From positions 1-64,000 of the forward strand of contig JAWSVE010000005.1 of NCBI GenBank assembly GCA_033852115.1: DNA of 64,000 bases, in the 5' to 3' direction. The position numbers and the translations under genes were made by a program. A model generated the notes under the pieces. It had not been told where the DNA came from. It worked only from the letters and a program-made list of their open reading frames with translations, and ran no database searches. This document shows, one piece after another, positions 53,130 to 60,838 of the stretch. Each line of letters opens with the position of its first letter. Positions within the stretch are counted from its first letter, which is position 1. Origin of the DNA: JAWSVE01 sp033852115 (GTDB lineage Bacteria > Pseudomonadota > Gammaproteobacteria > Pseudomonadales > Cellvibrionaceae).

Positions 53130-54980
53130 TCAGATTGATAGTTTCTCTACTCGGCGACCGCCGTACATTAAGTTAACAATGGCTCTAGTCACCATAATGG
53201 CTGTGAACATCGAGGTCACAATGCCAATGGATAGGGTAATAGCGAACCCTTTTACAGGCCCAGTACCAATACCCCACAAGATGAAGGCTACAATTAGTGT
53301 GGTTAAGTTAGCATCAAGAATAGTCACGACCGCGCGTTCAAAACCCGCATTAATGGCTTGCTGAGGGGAGGCGCGATCAGCTAGCTCTTCTCTTATACGG
53401 GAAAAGATAAGTACATTAGCGTCCACGGCCATCCCCACAGTGAGCACAATACCGGCAATACCCGGTAGTGTCAGCGTCGCGCCGAAGATCGACATGACCG
53501 CCACCATCAACATCAGGTTTACCGTCAAGGCAATATTGGCTGCAATACCAAATACACGGTAATACGCCAACATAAAAATAAGCACTAAACCGAAGCCCAG
53601 CACGACCGATTTCATTCCCACTGCAATATTTTCCGCACCCAAGGATGGGCCGATGGTACGTTCACGTACGAAATACATCGGCGCCGCTAGAGCACCAGAG
53701 CGTAAAAGTAATGCAAGTTCAGAGGCTTCTGTGGCGCTATCTAGGCCGGTAATTTCGAATTGCACACCAAGGGCAGATCGAACGGTTGCCAAGCTAATCA
53801 GATCTTTCTCTGCTGTTTGGCGGTAGAATGTTTCATCTTCACCATCGATGTTTTTGCGCACCAAACGTTCCGAGCGATATTCGATAAGTAGAATACCCAT
53901 ACGACGACCAACATTATCGCGCGTGGCGTAATTCATCTTTGTTCCGCCTTGGGCGTCGAGCGTCAAATTCACCTTCGGCTGCCCCGTCTGAGCATCGAAC
54001 CCAGAAGATGCTGTAGACACTGAATCACCTGTGATGATGATGTCTTTTTCTAACCATATATTGCCGTACATGGTTTGACGGAATTGTTCCTTGCTGGAAA
54101 CCAAACCACCTGGCTCGGCTTCCATACGAAATTCTAAGTTCGCTGTCTTACCAATAATTTTCTTCGCGTTTGCCGTGTCTTGTACGCCGGGTAATTCCAC
54201 TACGATACGGTTGCGGCCTTGGCGTTGAACGACAGGTTCGGAAACACCTAATTCGTTTACACGATTACGTAGCGCAACCAAGTTTTGACTAATCGCGTAA
54301 TTTTCGATTTCCTGTATCGCCGCTTCAGACATACTTAATACAACGGTGTATTCACCGTCTGCGTCACTAACGACTTGGTCAAAATTTGGAAAGGTATTGC
54401 GTGCGATAGAACGCGCTTCGCTAAGGTCATCCGCATCACGGAAACTTGCTTCGATAGTGTCCCGCTTTATTTCCACTGAGCGATAACGAATGCGCTCCTT
54501 TCGCAATAAGCTTCTGAATTCGGAGTTCGAGGTTTCCAAACGTTTTGACACCGCTGCATTGGTATCCACCTCAAGCAAGAAGTGCACACCGCCTGCCAAG
54601 TCCAAGCCCTTTTTCATTGGCTGACCACCCAGACCAGCCAGCCACTCTGGTGTGGTCGGTACTCGGTTGAGCGCCACAACATATTGATGGCTTAACGCTT
54701 CTTCGATTAATTGCTTCGCGGGAAGCTGATCATCATCTTGCGTTAATCGAATCAAGCCGAGGCCATTGGTGGCTTCCGCACTTTGTACTTCGATACCTTG
54801 GCTCTTAAGGGCTTGGGTAGCTTGATCGAGAATGGACTGGGGCACTTCGGTGCCCGCTTCCTGGCTGGTTATCTGCACCGCCGGATCTTCAGGGTAGATG
54901 TTGGGTAGCGCGTAGAGCGCCCCTAAACAAACAATACACAGAATGAGTACGTTCTTCCAAAGTGGGTACTTATTTAACAT
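53130..54980 (-). CDS. secD: Protein translocase accessory subunit SecD
   Basis: This 616-residue inner-membrane protein has six transmembrane segments, a large periplasmic domain (about 35-440) and the signatures GLDLAGGVHFLLEV and GMAVDANVLIFSRIREE. The ATG at 54980 gives the family N-terminus MLNKYPLWKNVLI; an in-frame TTG 12 bases upstream is less likely. Upstream lies tgt without an intervening yajC. An 18-base palindrome sits ten bases before the start codon. Confidence 0.97.
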   Translation of the reverse strand: MLNKYPLWKNVLILCIVCLGALYALPNIYPEDPAVQITSQEAGTEVPQSILDQATQALKSQGIEVQSAEATNGLGLIRLTQDDDQLPAKQLIEEALSHQYVVALNRVPTTPEWLAGLGGQPMKKGLDLAGGVHFLLEVDTNAAVSKRLETSNSEFRSLLRKERIRYRSVEIKRDTIEASFRDADDLSEARSIARNTFPNFDQVVSDADGEYTVVLSMSEAAIQEIENYAISQNLVALRNRVNELGVSEPVVQRQGRNRIVVELPGVQDTANAKKIIGKTANLEFRMEAEPGGLVSSKEQFRQTMYGNIWLEKDIIITGDSVSTASSGFDAQTGQPKVNLTLDAQGGTKMNYATRDNVGRRMGILLIEYRSERLVRKNIDGEDETFYRQTAEKDLISLATVRSALGVQFEITGLDSATEASELALLLRSGALAAPMYFVRERTIGPSLGAENIAVGMKSVVLGFGLVLIFMLAYYRVFGIAANIALTVNLMLMVAVMSIFGATLTLPGIAGIVLTVGMAVDANVLIFSRIREELADRASPQQAINAGFERAVVTILDANLTTLIVAFILWGIGTGPVKGFAITLSIGIVTSMFTAIMVTRAIVNLMYGGRRVEKLSI

Positions 54981-54989
54981 AGAAAATCC

Positions 54990-55007
54990 CAACTGCCTGG
55001 GCAGTTG
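54990..55007. promoter_or_regulatory. 18-base palindrome directly upstream of secD
   Basis: CAACTGCC and GGCAGTTG form an 8-bp perfect dyad with a two-base centre, ending ten bases before the secD ATG and abutting its GGGA ribosome site. A two-base loop is too tight for an ideal RNA hairpin, so it may be a protein-binding dyad instead. Confidence 0.5.
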
Positions 55008-55218
55008 CCTTGTCTCAAATTATCGTTCACTGGAGAGCGAAGAGCTTTCTAGCGCGGGGCCAAGCGGCACCCATGATGTTCACTTATCGTTGTTGTTATG
55101 CGGTAGCTGGTATGTGCGCAACCACCTATGACCAAAGGCGCAAGATTATACAGGCCTGCCAACGGGGTGGCGACGCCTCAGCCAGTTATGGAGGCATTAT
55201 GCGCCGAAATCAACCCCA

Positions 55219-56328
55219 CTATAACGCTTGCCGTGCGTAAAACTCTTTAACGTACTGATCCAGGCAATCGTTTTCGATGGCTTCACGCAGCTCTGCCATG
55301 ATGGTTTGATAAAAATGCAGGTTGTGAATGGTATGCAATTGAGCCGCGAGAATCTCGCCACACTTGTCTAGATGGTGCAAATAGGAGCGACTAAAATTTG
55401 TACACGTGTAGCAGCTGCAACTGGGATCCAGTGGGCCGGTATCGTGGCGATGCTTGGCATTGCGGATCTTAATCACACCTTCGCGAATAAAGAGATGGCC
55501 ATTGCGGGCGTTGCGCGTCGGCATAACGCAATCAAACATATCAATACCACGGCAAACCGCTTCGACGATATCGGCGGGCTTACCGACGCCCATTAGATAG
55601 CGAGGCTTATCTTGCGGCATTTGCGGTGCGGTATGGGTGAGGATGCGCAGCATATCGTCTTTCGGCTCGCCCACCGACAAGCCGCCGATGGCGTAGCCGT
55701 CAAAGCCAATATCCACTAGCCCCTCGAGTGATACATCGCGCAGGTTCTCGTACATCCCCCCCTGAACAATCCCAAATAATGCAGCGGGATTGTCCGCGTG
55801 AGCTTGCTTACTTCGCGCGGCCCAGCGCAACGACAACTCCATCGACACTTGTGCTTCTTTTTCCGTCGCAGGATACGGTGTGCACTCGTCAAATATCATC
55901 ACGATATCAGCGCCTAGATCACGCTGCACTTTCATGGAACGCTCGGGATCTAGGAAGACTTCGCTACCATCAATTGGCGAGCGAAACTTAACGCCCTCTT
56001 CCGTAACTTTGCGCAATTTGCCCAAACTGAACACCTGGAAACCGCCAGAGTCGGTCAATATCGGACCCTGCCACTGCATGAAATCGTGCAGGTCACCGTG
56101 GGCTTTAATCACTTCAGTGCCAGGGCGCAGCATTAAATGGAAAGTATTACCTAACACAATCTCGGCACCGATCGCATCGAGATCGCGAGGCAACATGCCT
56201 TTCACCGTACCGTAGGTGCCCACCGGCATAAATGCCGGGGTTTGCACCTTACCGCGAGGGAATTGCATTTCGCCTCGGCGAGCTTGGCCCGACGTAGCGG
56301 AAACTTTAAAAGAAAACGACTCGCTCAC
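55219..56328 (-). CDS. tgt: tRNA-guanine transglycosylase
   Basis: The 369-residue enzyme exchanges guanine-34 for preQ1 in queuosine tRNAs. The catalytic Asp lies in LTDSGGFQVFSLG (about residue 90) and the second in MFDCVMPTRNARNG (about 265). The zinc site is in SCSCYTCTNFSRSYLHHL (C-x-C-x-x-C...H). It lies directly after queA on the minus strand, so the two queuosine genes are paired. Confidence 0.97.
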   Translation of the reverse strand: MSESFSFKVSATSGQARRGEMQFPRGKVQTPAFMPVGTYGTVKGMLPRDLDAIGAEIVLGNTFHLMLRPGTEVIKAHGDLHDFMQWQGPILTDSGGFQVFSLGKLRKVTEEGVKFRSPIDGSEVFLDPERSMKVQRDLGADIVMIFDECTPYPATEKEAQVSMELSLRWAARSKQAHADNPAALFGIVQGGMYENLRDVSLEGLVDIGFDGYAIGGLSVGEPKDDMLRILTHTAPQMPQDKPRYLMGVGKPADIVEAVCRGIDMFDCVMPTRNARNGHLFIREGVIKIRNAKHRHDTGPLDPSCSCYTCTNFSRSYLHHLDKCGEILAAQLHTIHNLHFYQTIMAELREAIENDCLDQYVKEFYARQAL

Positions 56329-56364
56329 TAAACAACCTTCTTAATACTGACGATTTTAGAATAC

Positions 56365-57420
56365 TCACTCGTCACCGCTGGGTAACGATGGATTGGGGTT
56401 GCGGGTAATAAACATGGCATCACCATAACTAAAGAAGCGGTACTTCTCCGCCACCGCCTCTTGGTACGCTGCCATGGTTTCGCGGTAACCGGCAAAGGCC
56501 GATACCAACATAATTAACGTGGATTCGGGTAAATGGAAGTTCGTTACCAACGCATCCACCACACGAAATTGGTAGGACGGAAAAATAAAGATATTGGTTT
56601 CACCCTGGTACGGCTGAATCTCACCTTCGCGAGCCGCCGTTTCCAAGCAGCGCACACTGGTAGTACCGACGGCGATGACACGATTGCCCGCCGCCTTGGT
56701 TTGCCGCACGAGCTCGCACACCTCGGCCGACACTTCCATAATTTCGGTATGCATCGCGTGCTGATGAATATCGTCAACACGCACTGGCTGGAAGGTTCCG
56801 GCACCGACATGCAGCGTGACAAACCCTGTTCGAACGCCCTTGTCGGTCAACTGCGCAAGCAATCGATCATCAAAGTGCAAACCCGCCGTCGGCGCTGCTA
56901 CTGCACCGGCATTCTTAGCGTAAACGGTTTGGTAGCGTTCACTGTCATCGTCTTCTGCAGCGCGCTCTATGTAGGGAGGCAGCGGAATACTGCCCTCTTT
57001 TTCCAATACTTGGATAACCGTTTTATCAGCGGGAAAGCCCAACTTGAACAGCGCATCTTCGCGATCAAGCACAGCGATTTCGGTTCCGTCTTCGAGAAAT
57101 AATGAACTGCCCGGCTTAGGTGATTTGCTCGCTCGCACATGGGCCAACACTGCCTGCTCATCCAACAGGCGCTCAACCAAAATCTCCACCTTACCGCCCG
57201 ACGCCTTCTGCCCAAACAATCGCGCCGGAATCACACGCGTATCGTTGAAGATCATCAGATCCCCAGGCTCCACCCAGTTCAGCAAATCCGCAAAGCCACC
57301 ATGCTGCATGCCACCATTATCGCCATCGAGGTAAAGCAAACGGCTATCCCGCCGCTCCGGCATCGGCCGCTCAGCAATCAACTCGGGGGGCAAATCGTAG
57401 TGGAAATCTTGGCGCTTCAT
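56365..57420 (-). CDS. queA: S-adenosylmethionine:tRNA ribosyltransferase-isomerase QueA
   Basis: The 351-residue enzyme adds the epoxyqueuosine ring to preQ1 in tRNA. It begins MKRQDFHYDLPPELIAERP and carries FNDTRVIPARLFG, AAPTAGLHF and the VGAGTFQPV segment, all typical. It heads the queA-tgt-secD-secF series, and the window's mobile element begins about 290 bases beyond its start. Confidence 0.97.
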   Translation of the reverse strand: MKRQDFHYDLPPELIAERPMPERRDSRLLYLDGDNGGMQHGGFADLLNWVEPGDLMIFNDTRVIPARLFGQKASGGKVEILVERLLDEQAVLAHVRASKSPKPGSSLFLEDGTEIAVLDREDALFKLGFPADKTVIQVLEKEGSIPLPPYIERAAEDDDSERYQTVYAKNAGAVAAPTAGLHFDDRLLAQLTDKGVRTGFVTLHVGAGTFQPVRVDDIHQHAMHTEIMEVSAEVCELVRQTKAAGNRVIAVGTTSVRCLETAAREGEIQPYQGETNIFIFPSYQFRVVDALVTNFHLPESTLIMLVSAFAGYRETMAAYQEAVAEKYRFFSYGDAMFITRNPNPSLPSGDE

Positions 57421-57529
57421 AGGTCAATCAGTGATCTAATCGAGGGTAGGTGCGGGCACCGTCAAGGGCGCACAGGGTAGCGGAAATCCCTCCATAACGC
57501 CATGCACAAAGCCGCTCTTCAGAATCCAG

Positions 57530-57557
57530 TTGACGAAGCAAAAGCCACTGTTATAAT
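57530..57557 (+). promoter_or_regulatory. Strong sigma-70 promoter with GC-rich discriminator (tRNA type)
   Basis: TTGACG (57530-57535) and TATAAT (57552-57557) are separated by 16 bases and followed by a CACGCCCC discriminator, as in stringently controlled tRNA promoters. It points towards the tRNA-Leu fragments at 57616 and 57706 and probably drove that gene. Confidence 0.75.
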
Positions 57558-57615
57558 CACGCCCCTCGCTGACTAGGTACCTTGGATAGATCGCCTAGCC
57601 AGACACAGAATTAAA

Positions 57616-57703
57616 GCCAGAGTGGTGGTCGGTTTTCGCTCCTGCAAAACCAACATTCCCGCCATCCCTGGCGGTCAAATTGGTTAATCCAATTACTTTT
57701 TTT
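57616..57703 (+). repeat. Partial tRNA-Leu 5' copy followed by three hairpins
   Basis: GCCAGAGTGGTG at 57616-57627 repeats the first 12 bases of the tRNA-Leu at 57706, then diverges. Three consecutive stem-loops follow: 57628-57654 (GTCGGTTTT/AAAACCAAC, one mismatch), 57659-57674 (CCGCCA/TGGCGG), and 57678-57694 (AATTGG/CCAATT) with a run of seven T after it. The last is terminator-like. This may be a scar of an earlier insertion. Confidence 0.55.
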
Positions 57704-57705
57704 AA

Positions 57706-57744
57706 GCCAGAGTGGTGAAATTGGTAGACACAGGGGATTCAAAA
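57706..57744 (+). tRNA. tRNA-Leu(CAA) 5' half, interrupted in the anticodon loop (element left end)
   Basis: The 39 bases fold as acceptor strand GCCAGAG, a D-arm with AAATTGGTAGA loop, a 5' anticodon strand GGGGA, and the loop TTCAAAA, giving anticodon CAA. The next bases (CGCACT...) cannot pair with GGGGA, and no D-loop-to-T-arm remainder with CTCTGGC appears anywhere in the window. The gene is therefore cut after position 38, as seen when an integrase uses the anticodon loop as crossover site. The 3' half should lie at the far end of the element. The CAA-anticodon tRNA-Leu is presumably restored there or duplicated elsewhere. Confidence 0.82.
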
Positions 57745-57791
57745 CGCACTAAATATCCTTTATATTCAGTTAGTTAGCATATTTTATATGG

Positions 57792-57839
57792 CTACACATA
57801 ACTACACACTTTAAGCTATACTACACAGTCAATGTGTAG
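57792..57839. promoter_or_regulatory. Four CTACACA heptamers: candidate integrase arm-type sites
   Basis: CTACACA occurs at 57792-57798, 57802-57808 and 57821-57827 and inverted at 57833-57839. All four lie within 48 bases, between the interrupted tRNA and the integrase start. Such repeats next to a crossover site are the usual arm-type binding sites of phage integrases. Confidence 0.65.
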
Positions 57840-57857
57840 CAATTTTGGTGTGCCTTC

Positions 57858-59096
57858 ATGACTGAAAAACTAACCCACCCCGACTATAAGAAGCTTCATT
57901 TATACACTCGCCCAAACAGTAAACGCTGGTCATGCGGCTTCCACCACAAAGGCAAATATGAACGGTACAGCACAGGAACCACCGTGCTGCAAGATGCCTA
58001 CAAAATCGCTGAAACTTGGTTCCTTGAACAACAGGCAAGAATCAATAACGGCACCTTTCCCACCCGCGAAACCAAAGAAGCCGAACAGAAGCCCACCATC
58101 AAAGACGCTTCCATCATCGCTATTAAAGACCTACGCCTAAGTGTTAGACGAGAAGAGCACAGCGCCGAATACTTGCGCGGTGTGATTATGGTGATGAACA
58201 AGCACATCCTTACCCACCACTGGCAAGACGTGCCTTGCGAAGAAGTGACCAATGCCATGTGGAAACGCTACCTACGGGAAGCACAGGCTGAACGTGCCAA
58301 AAATGACGAAAAACCCATAGCCCGTAGAACCTTCCACCAAATCCGAAACGCATTGAGAATGTGCCTAAAAGTGGCTGAATCCATGGAGTGGATAACCAAG
58401 GTTCCAGACTTCACCGCCGACAGGGGAAGTCATCAAGAAACAGCCGGTAGAGCATGGTTTGAACCGAAGGAACAGCGCACCCTACTAAAAGCCCTTAACG
58501 AAAACATTAAAGACCTTGAGAAAACCCGGCACCATGAAAGCGCCAAAGAATTGCGCGACTATGTAGAGTTCTTGATGTATACCGGGCTACGTGTAAGCGA
58601 GTCGAAGAACGTTAGATTCAAAGATATTCAAGTAGCTTATACCGACGATGAAAAACGGCAGTCTACACTGATTATTAAGAACATTAAGGGTAAGCGCGGG
58701 GTTGCCTATGAATCCATTAGCCGCCCCGAAGCAGTAGCCACATTCGAGGGGATAAAAAAACGCCGGGGTATTAAGAATCATGGCAATTGTGATGAACTGC
58801 TTTTTCTGGAACACCACCGCACTGGATTCAATGCCCTACTCACTCGGTTGGGCATGAAATATGATGACCGGAAAAGAAAGCGGGACTTTGTGAGCCTTCG
58901 GCATACCTACATTTGCAACATGATCAGAAATCAGGTTAGCGTCTATCTGATTGCCACCAATTGTCGCACCAGTGTAGATATTATTGAAAAGCACTACGCC
59001 AAACCTATGAACGTTTCACTGAACGCCGGTGAGCTGATAAAAGATGTTAAAAACAGCCTGTTAATCGAAGAAAGCAAGGTTAATAGACTGTTTTAA
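57858..59096 (+). CDS. Tyrosine recombinase integrase of the mobile element
   Basis: This 412-residue phage-type tyrosine integrase comprises an N-terminal DNA-arm-binding region (about 1-65), a core-binding SAM-like domain (about 85-190) and the catalytic domain. Catalytic residues are the Arg in YTGLRVSE (about residue 245), the His-Arg region LRHTYI, and the Tyr in IIEKHYAKP (about 377). It starts 114 bases after the interrupted tRNA-Leu and reads away from it. It should catalyse insertion into and excision from the anticodon loop of this tRNA. The recombination-directionality factor is not identified in the window. Confidence 0.93.
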   Translation: MTEKLTHPDYKKLHLYTRPNSKRWSCGFHHKGKYERYSTGTTVLQDAYKIAETWFLEQQARINNGTFPTRETKEAEQKPTIKDASIIAIKDLRLSVRREEHSAEYLRGVIMVMNKHILTHHWQDVPCEEVTNAMWKRYLREAQAERAKNDEKPIARRTFHQIRNALRMCLKVAESMEWITKVPDFTADRGSHQETAGRAWFEPKEQRTLLKALNENIKDLEKTRHHESAKELRDYVEFLMYTGLRVSESKNVRFKDIQVAYTDDEKRQSTLIIKNIKGKRGVAYESISRPEAVATFEGIKKRRGIKNHGNCDELLFLEHHRTGFNALLTRLGMKYDDRKRKRDFVSLRHTYICNMIRNQVSVYLIATNCRTSVDIIEKHYAKPMNVSLNAGELIKDVKNSLLIEESKVNRLF

Positions 59097-59131
59097 TGCG
59101 GGGCACCAAGTGTGCCCCACAACCCCGACCA

Positions 59132-59572
59132 TTAACCCCAAATAGCTTTAACCTTGTCATATAGCCCGGAAGTTGGTGCTTCAGTTTCTACCTTCATTTT
59201 CTTCTTCTGTTGAAGTTCGGCAATCTGCAAATCAATCGCCCGATTCTCACGCCACCGATTCATGGCGCGAAGCGATTTAGATACAGCATTCCGGTGTAGT
59301 TCCTTTCGACGCTCTACAACACCCGCACGAGTGGTTTTAATCATAACCTCAAGGATTTCACGCTCGAAGGGCGTGATCATGTGCTCACGGCAAAGAACAT
59401 GCAACCGTGGGCTTACAGGGTCTTGTGACAGCAGCGCATAAATGTCTTCAATATCACCCCATGTAATCAGTGTGAAATACTGGTTATAGTCGTTTTCCTT
59501 CGATAGAGAATCAATCATAAGCTGAAATTCTTTCGGCTCTTCGGTTTTAAATTTACCAAATTCTTTAATCAT
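59132..59572 (-). CDS. Unknown protein, gene 5 of the element operon (146 aa)
   Basis: The 146-residue protein is not recognised. It is predicted alpha-helical and highly charged: an acidic N-terminal part, a central region CREHMITPFEREILEVMIKTTRAGVVERRKELHR, and a basic RWRENRAIDLQIAELQQKKKMK stretch that could form a coiled coil or bind nucleic acid. No signal peptide or membrane segment is present. The start overlaps the stop of the preceding operon gene by eight bases. It is convergent with the integrase and is the last gene of the operon. Confidence 0.8.
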   Translation of the reverse strand: MIKEFGKFKTEEPKEFQLMIDSLSKENDYNQYFTLITWGDIEDIYALLSQDPVSPRLHVLCREHMITPFEREILEVMIKTTRAGVVERRKELHRNAVSKSLRAMNRWRENRAIDLQIAELQQKKKMKVETEAPTSGLYDKVKAIWG

Positions 59573-59957
59573 CGTGATTACCTTTAAGTTTTTGTTTTAA
59601 TTTTGAAAGTGCTGTAGTGTACCGATTTACAACCCTTTTAACGCGGTTCACATTCGTGTGGTGCTCGGCTTCGATTTTTTCTAATTCGTGCTGGTCGCTT
59701 GTCAGAAGTGCCTTTTTAATGCGAAATAGAAAATCCAGCTCAACCTTATTGAACCGTTCGAGGAACATTGAAACGTAGCTTGAACTTTCGCGGCTAAGGT
59801 CTGAAGACATATCAATCAAATATGTACTGTATGCTTTAATCTGTGACCACGAATAACGGCATGGTATGAACTCACCGGTTGCGGTCAGCCGGTTTAATTC
59901 CTTGATGACCGCCGTTTCAGTCTCGGTTCCGCGAATCTCCTGTAAATGACGAATCAT
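59565..59957 (-). CDS. Unknown protein, gene 4 of the element operon (130 aa)
   Basis: From the ATG at 59957, seven bases after AAGGGGG, the protein is 130 residues long. It is helical and charged, with a Ser-rich middle (DMSSDLSRESSSYVSMFLERF) and a strongly basic C-terminus (RVKRVVNRYTTALSKLKQKLKG). No known domain is recognised. Its start overlaps the gene-3 stop in an ATGA, and its end overlaps gene 5 by eight bases. The open frame extends 15 codons upstream, but the ribosome site favours the shorter form. Confidence 0.8.
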   Translation of the reverse strand: MIRHLQEIRGTETETAVIKELNRLTATGEFIPCRYSWSQIKAYSTYLIDMSSDLSRESSSYVSMFLERFNKVELDFLFRIKKALLTSDQHELEKIEAEHHTNVNRVKRVVNRYTTALSKLKQKLKGNHDD

Positions 59958-60187
59958 TTTAGAACCCCCTTCGGAACTGAAACCGACTTTTGCCGTTCCC
60001 ACTGTCTATAGCGCATTTTTAAGCACTGGTAACAATGGTTGAAGGTTTGCCGGTCAGTAGCTTTATAATCTGGATTAGTGGACATGCGACTCACGAGCCG
60101 CAAAACTGATTGCCACTTCTCGTGAGAATCGGGTTCATACTCTGCAACTATGTCACCAGCTAAAATTTCTGATTTGTCGTCAAGCAT
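59954..60187 (-). CDS. Unknown protein, gene 3 of the element operon (77 aa)
   Basis: The 77-residue soluble protein has an acidic N-terminal third, then a helical part with FNHCYQCLKMRYRQWERQK, where the C-x-x-C-like pair could bind metal but lacks partners. It is not recognised. It overlaps gene 2 by eight bases and gene 4 by four (ATGA). The tight overlaps argue that all five genes are translated from one message. Confidence 0.75.
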   Translation of the reverse strand: MLDDKSEILAGDIVAEYEPDSHEKWQSVLRLVSRMSTNPDYKATDRQTFNHCYQCLKMRYRQWERQKSVSVPKGVLK

Positions 60188-60389
60188 TGAATCCTTCCTT
60201 TAACAATTGAATACAACGAAGGTTTACACCCTTGTCAAAGTTGCTTCTAAAAGTGCCGTAACTTTGCACCCTGAGCTTTTCCATTACCCATTGGCGCGAA
60301 TAGTCAGAAAGCAATTCTTCGAGGTATAAACGGGCGGCACTATCAACCCGCTTTCGTTCCGCTTCTCGCATATCAAGATAAGACTTCAT
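60180..60389 (-). CDS. Unknown protein, gene 2 of the element operon (69 aa)
   Basis: This 69-residue helical protein is rich in Arg and Leu (REAERKRVDSAARLYLEELLSDYSRQW). No family is recognised. The ATG at 60389 lies two bases after the gene-1 stop; a TTG at 60395 would overlap it and add two residues. The size and charge would suit a small DNA-binding or assembly protein, but nothing in the sequence decides this. Confidence 0.75.
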   Translation of the reverse strand: MKSYLDMREAERKRVDSAARLYLEELLSDYSRQWVMEKLRVQSYGTFRSNFDKGVNLRCIQLLKEGFNA

Positions 60390-60391
60390 AA

Positions 60392-60838
60392 TCAAAGCCC
60401 ATCAATAACAGTCTGAACCGCAGCCGCTTGTTCTGGCGTCAATGCCAGACTTAGAAGCGCATTTACTAATACTTGGTTGAGGCGTTCGTTTTGTTGGTCT
60501 GCATGTTCATCAAAAGCCGTGATGTCAGTTAGCAGGTCGAGACTTACCGTAGCGGTTGCAGTTGCATCGCCGTTACCCGAACCGGAACAATCAACGGTCG
60601 CGACCGAATAACCGCTACCACCATTTGTGATAGTGATTGTGTCGATAACACCACCAGTTTGGCTACCAACTTCAGCAGTCGCGCCCTGACCGTCACCATT
60701 GATAACCACGGGATCACCGACCGAATAACCGGAACCACCATCAGTAACAGTGATTGAATCAACTACTGAGTTTTGAAGTTGAGTGAGAATGTTCTGGCTA
60801 TAACGCTCGACCAGACGCGAATTCAGATTACGTTGCAT
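60392..60838 (-). CDS. GGSGYS-repeat protein, gene 1 of the element operon (148 aa)
   Basis: The 148-residue protein has a helical N-terminus (MQRNLNSRLVERYSQN), then two glycine-rich beta units. The first is TVTDGGSGYSVGDPVVINGDG (about 33-53) and the second TITNGGSGYS (about 71-80). An Ala/Leu-rich helical C-terminus (about 110-148) ends it. Similar GGSGY-x-x-x-P/V-x-V-x-I-x-G units occur in virion and tail-fibre proteins of tailed phages (from memory), which makes a particle-associated role possible; that is inference. AGGAG nine bases before the ATG supports the start. It opens the operon, and a region with repeats lies upstream. Confidence 0.8.
   Translation of the reverse strand: MQRNLNSRLVERYSQNILTQLQNSVVDSITVTDGGSGYSVGDPVVINGDGQGATAEVGSQTGGVIDTITITNGGSGYSVATVDCSGSGNGDATATATVSLDLLTDITAFDEHADQQNERLNQVLVNALLSLALTPEQAAAVQTVIDGL

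Noticed and set aside
57616..57703. A complete second tRNA at the first partial copy
   Set aside because: After the first 12 bases the sequence cannot form a D-arm, anticodon arm and T-arm; only isolated hairpins remain.
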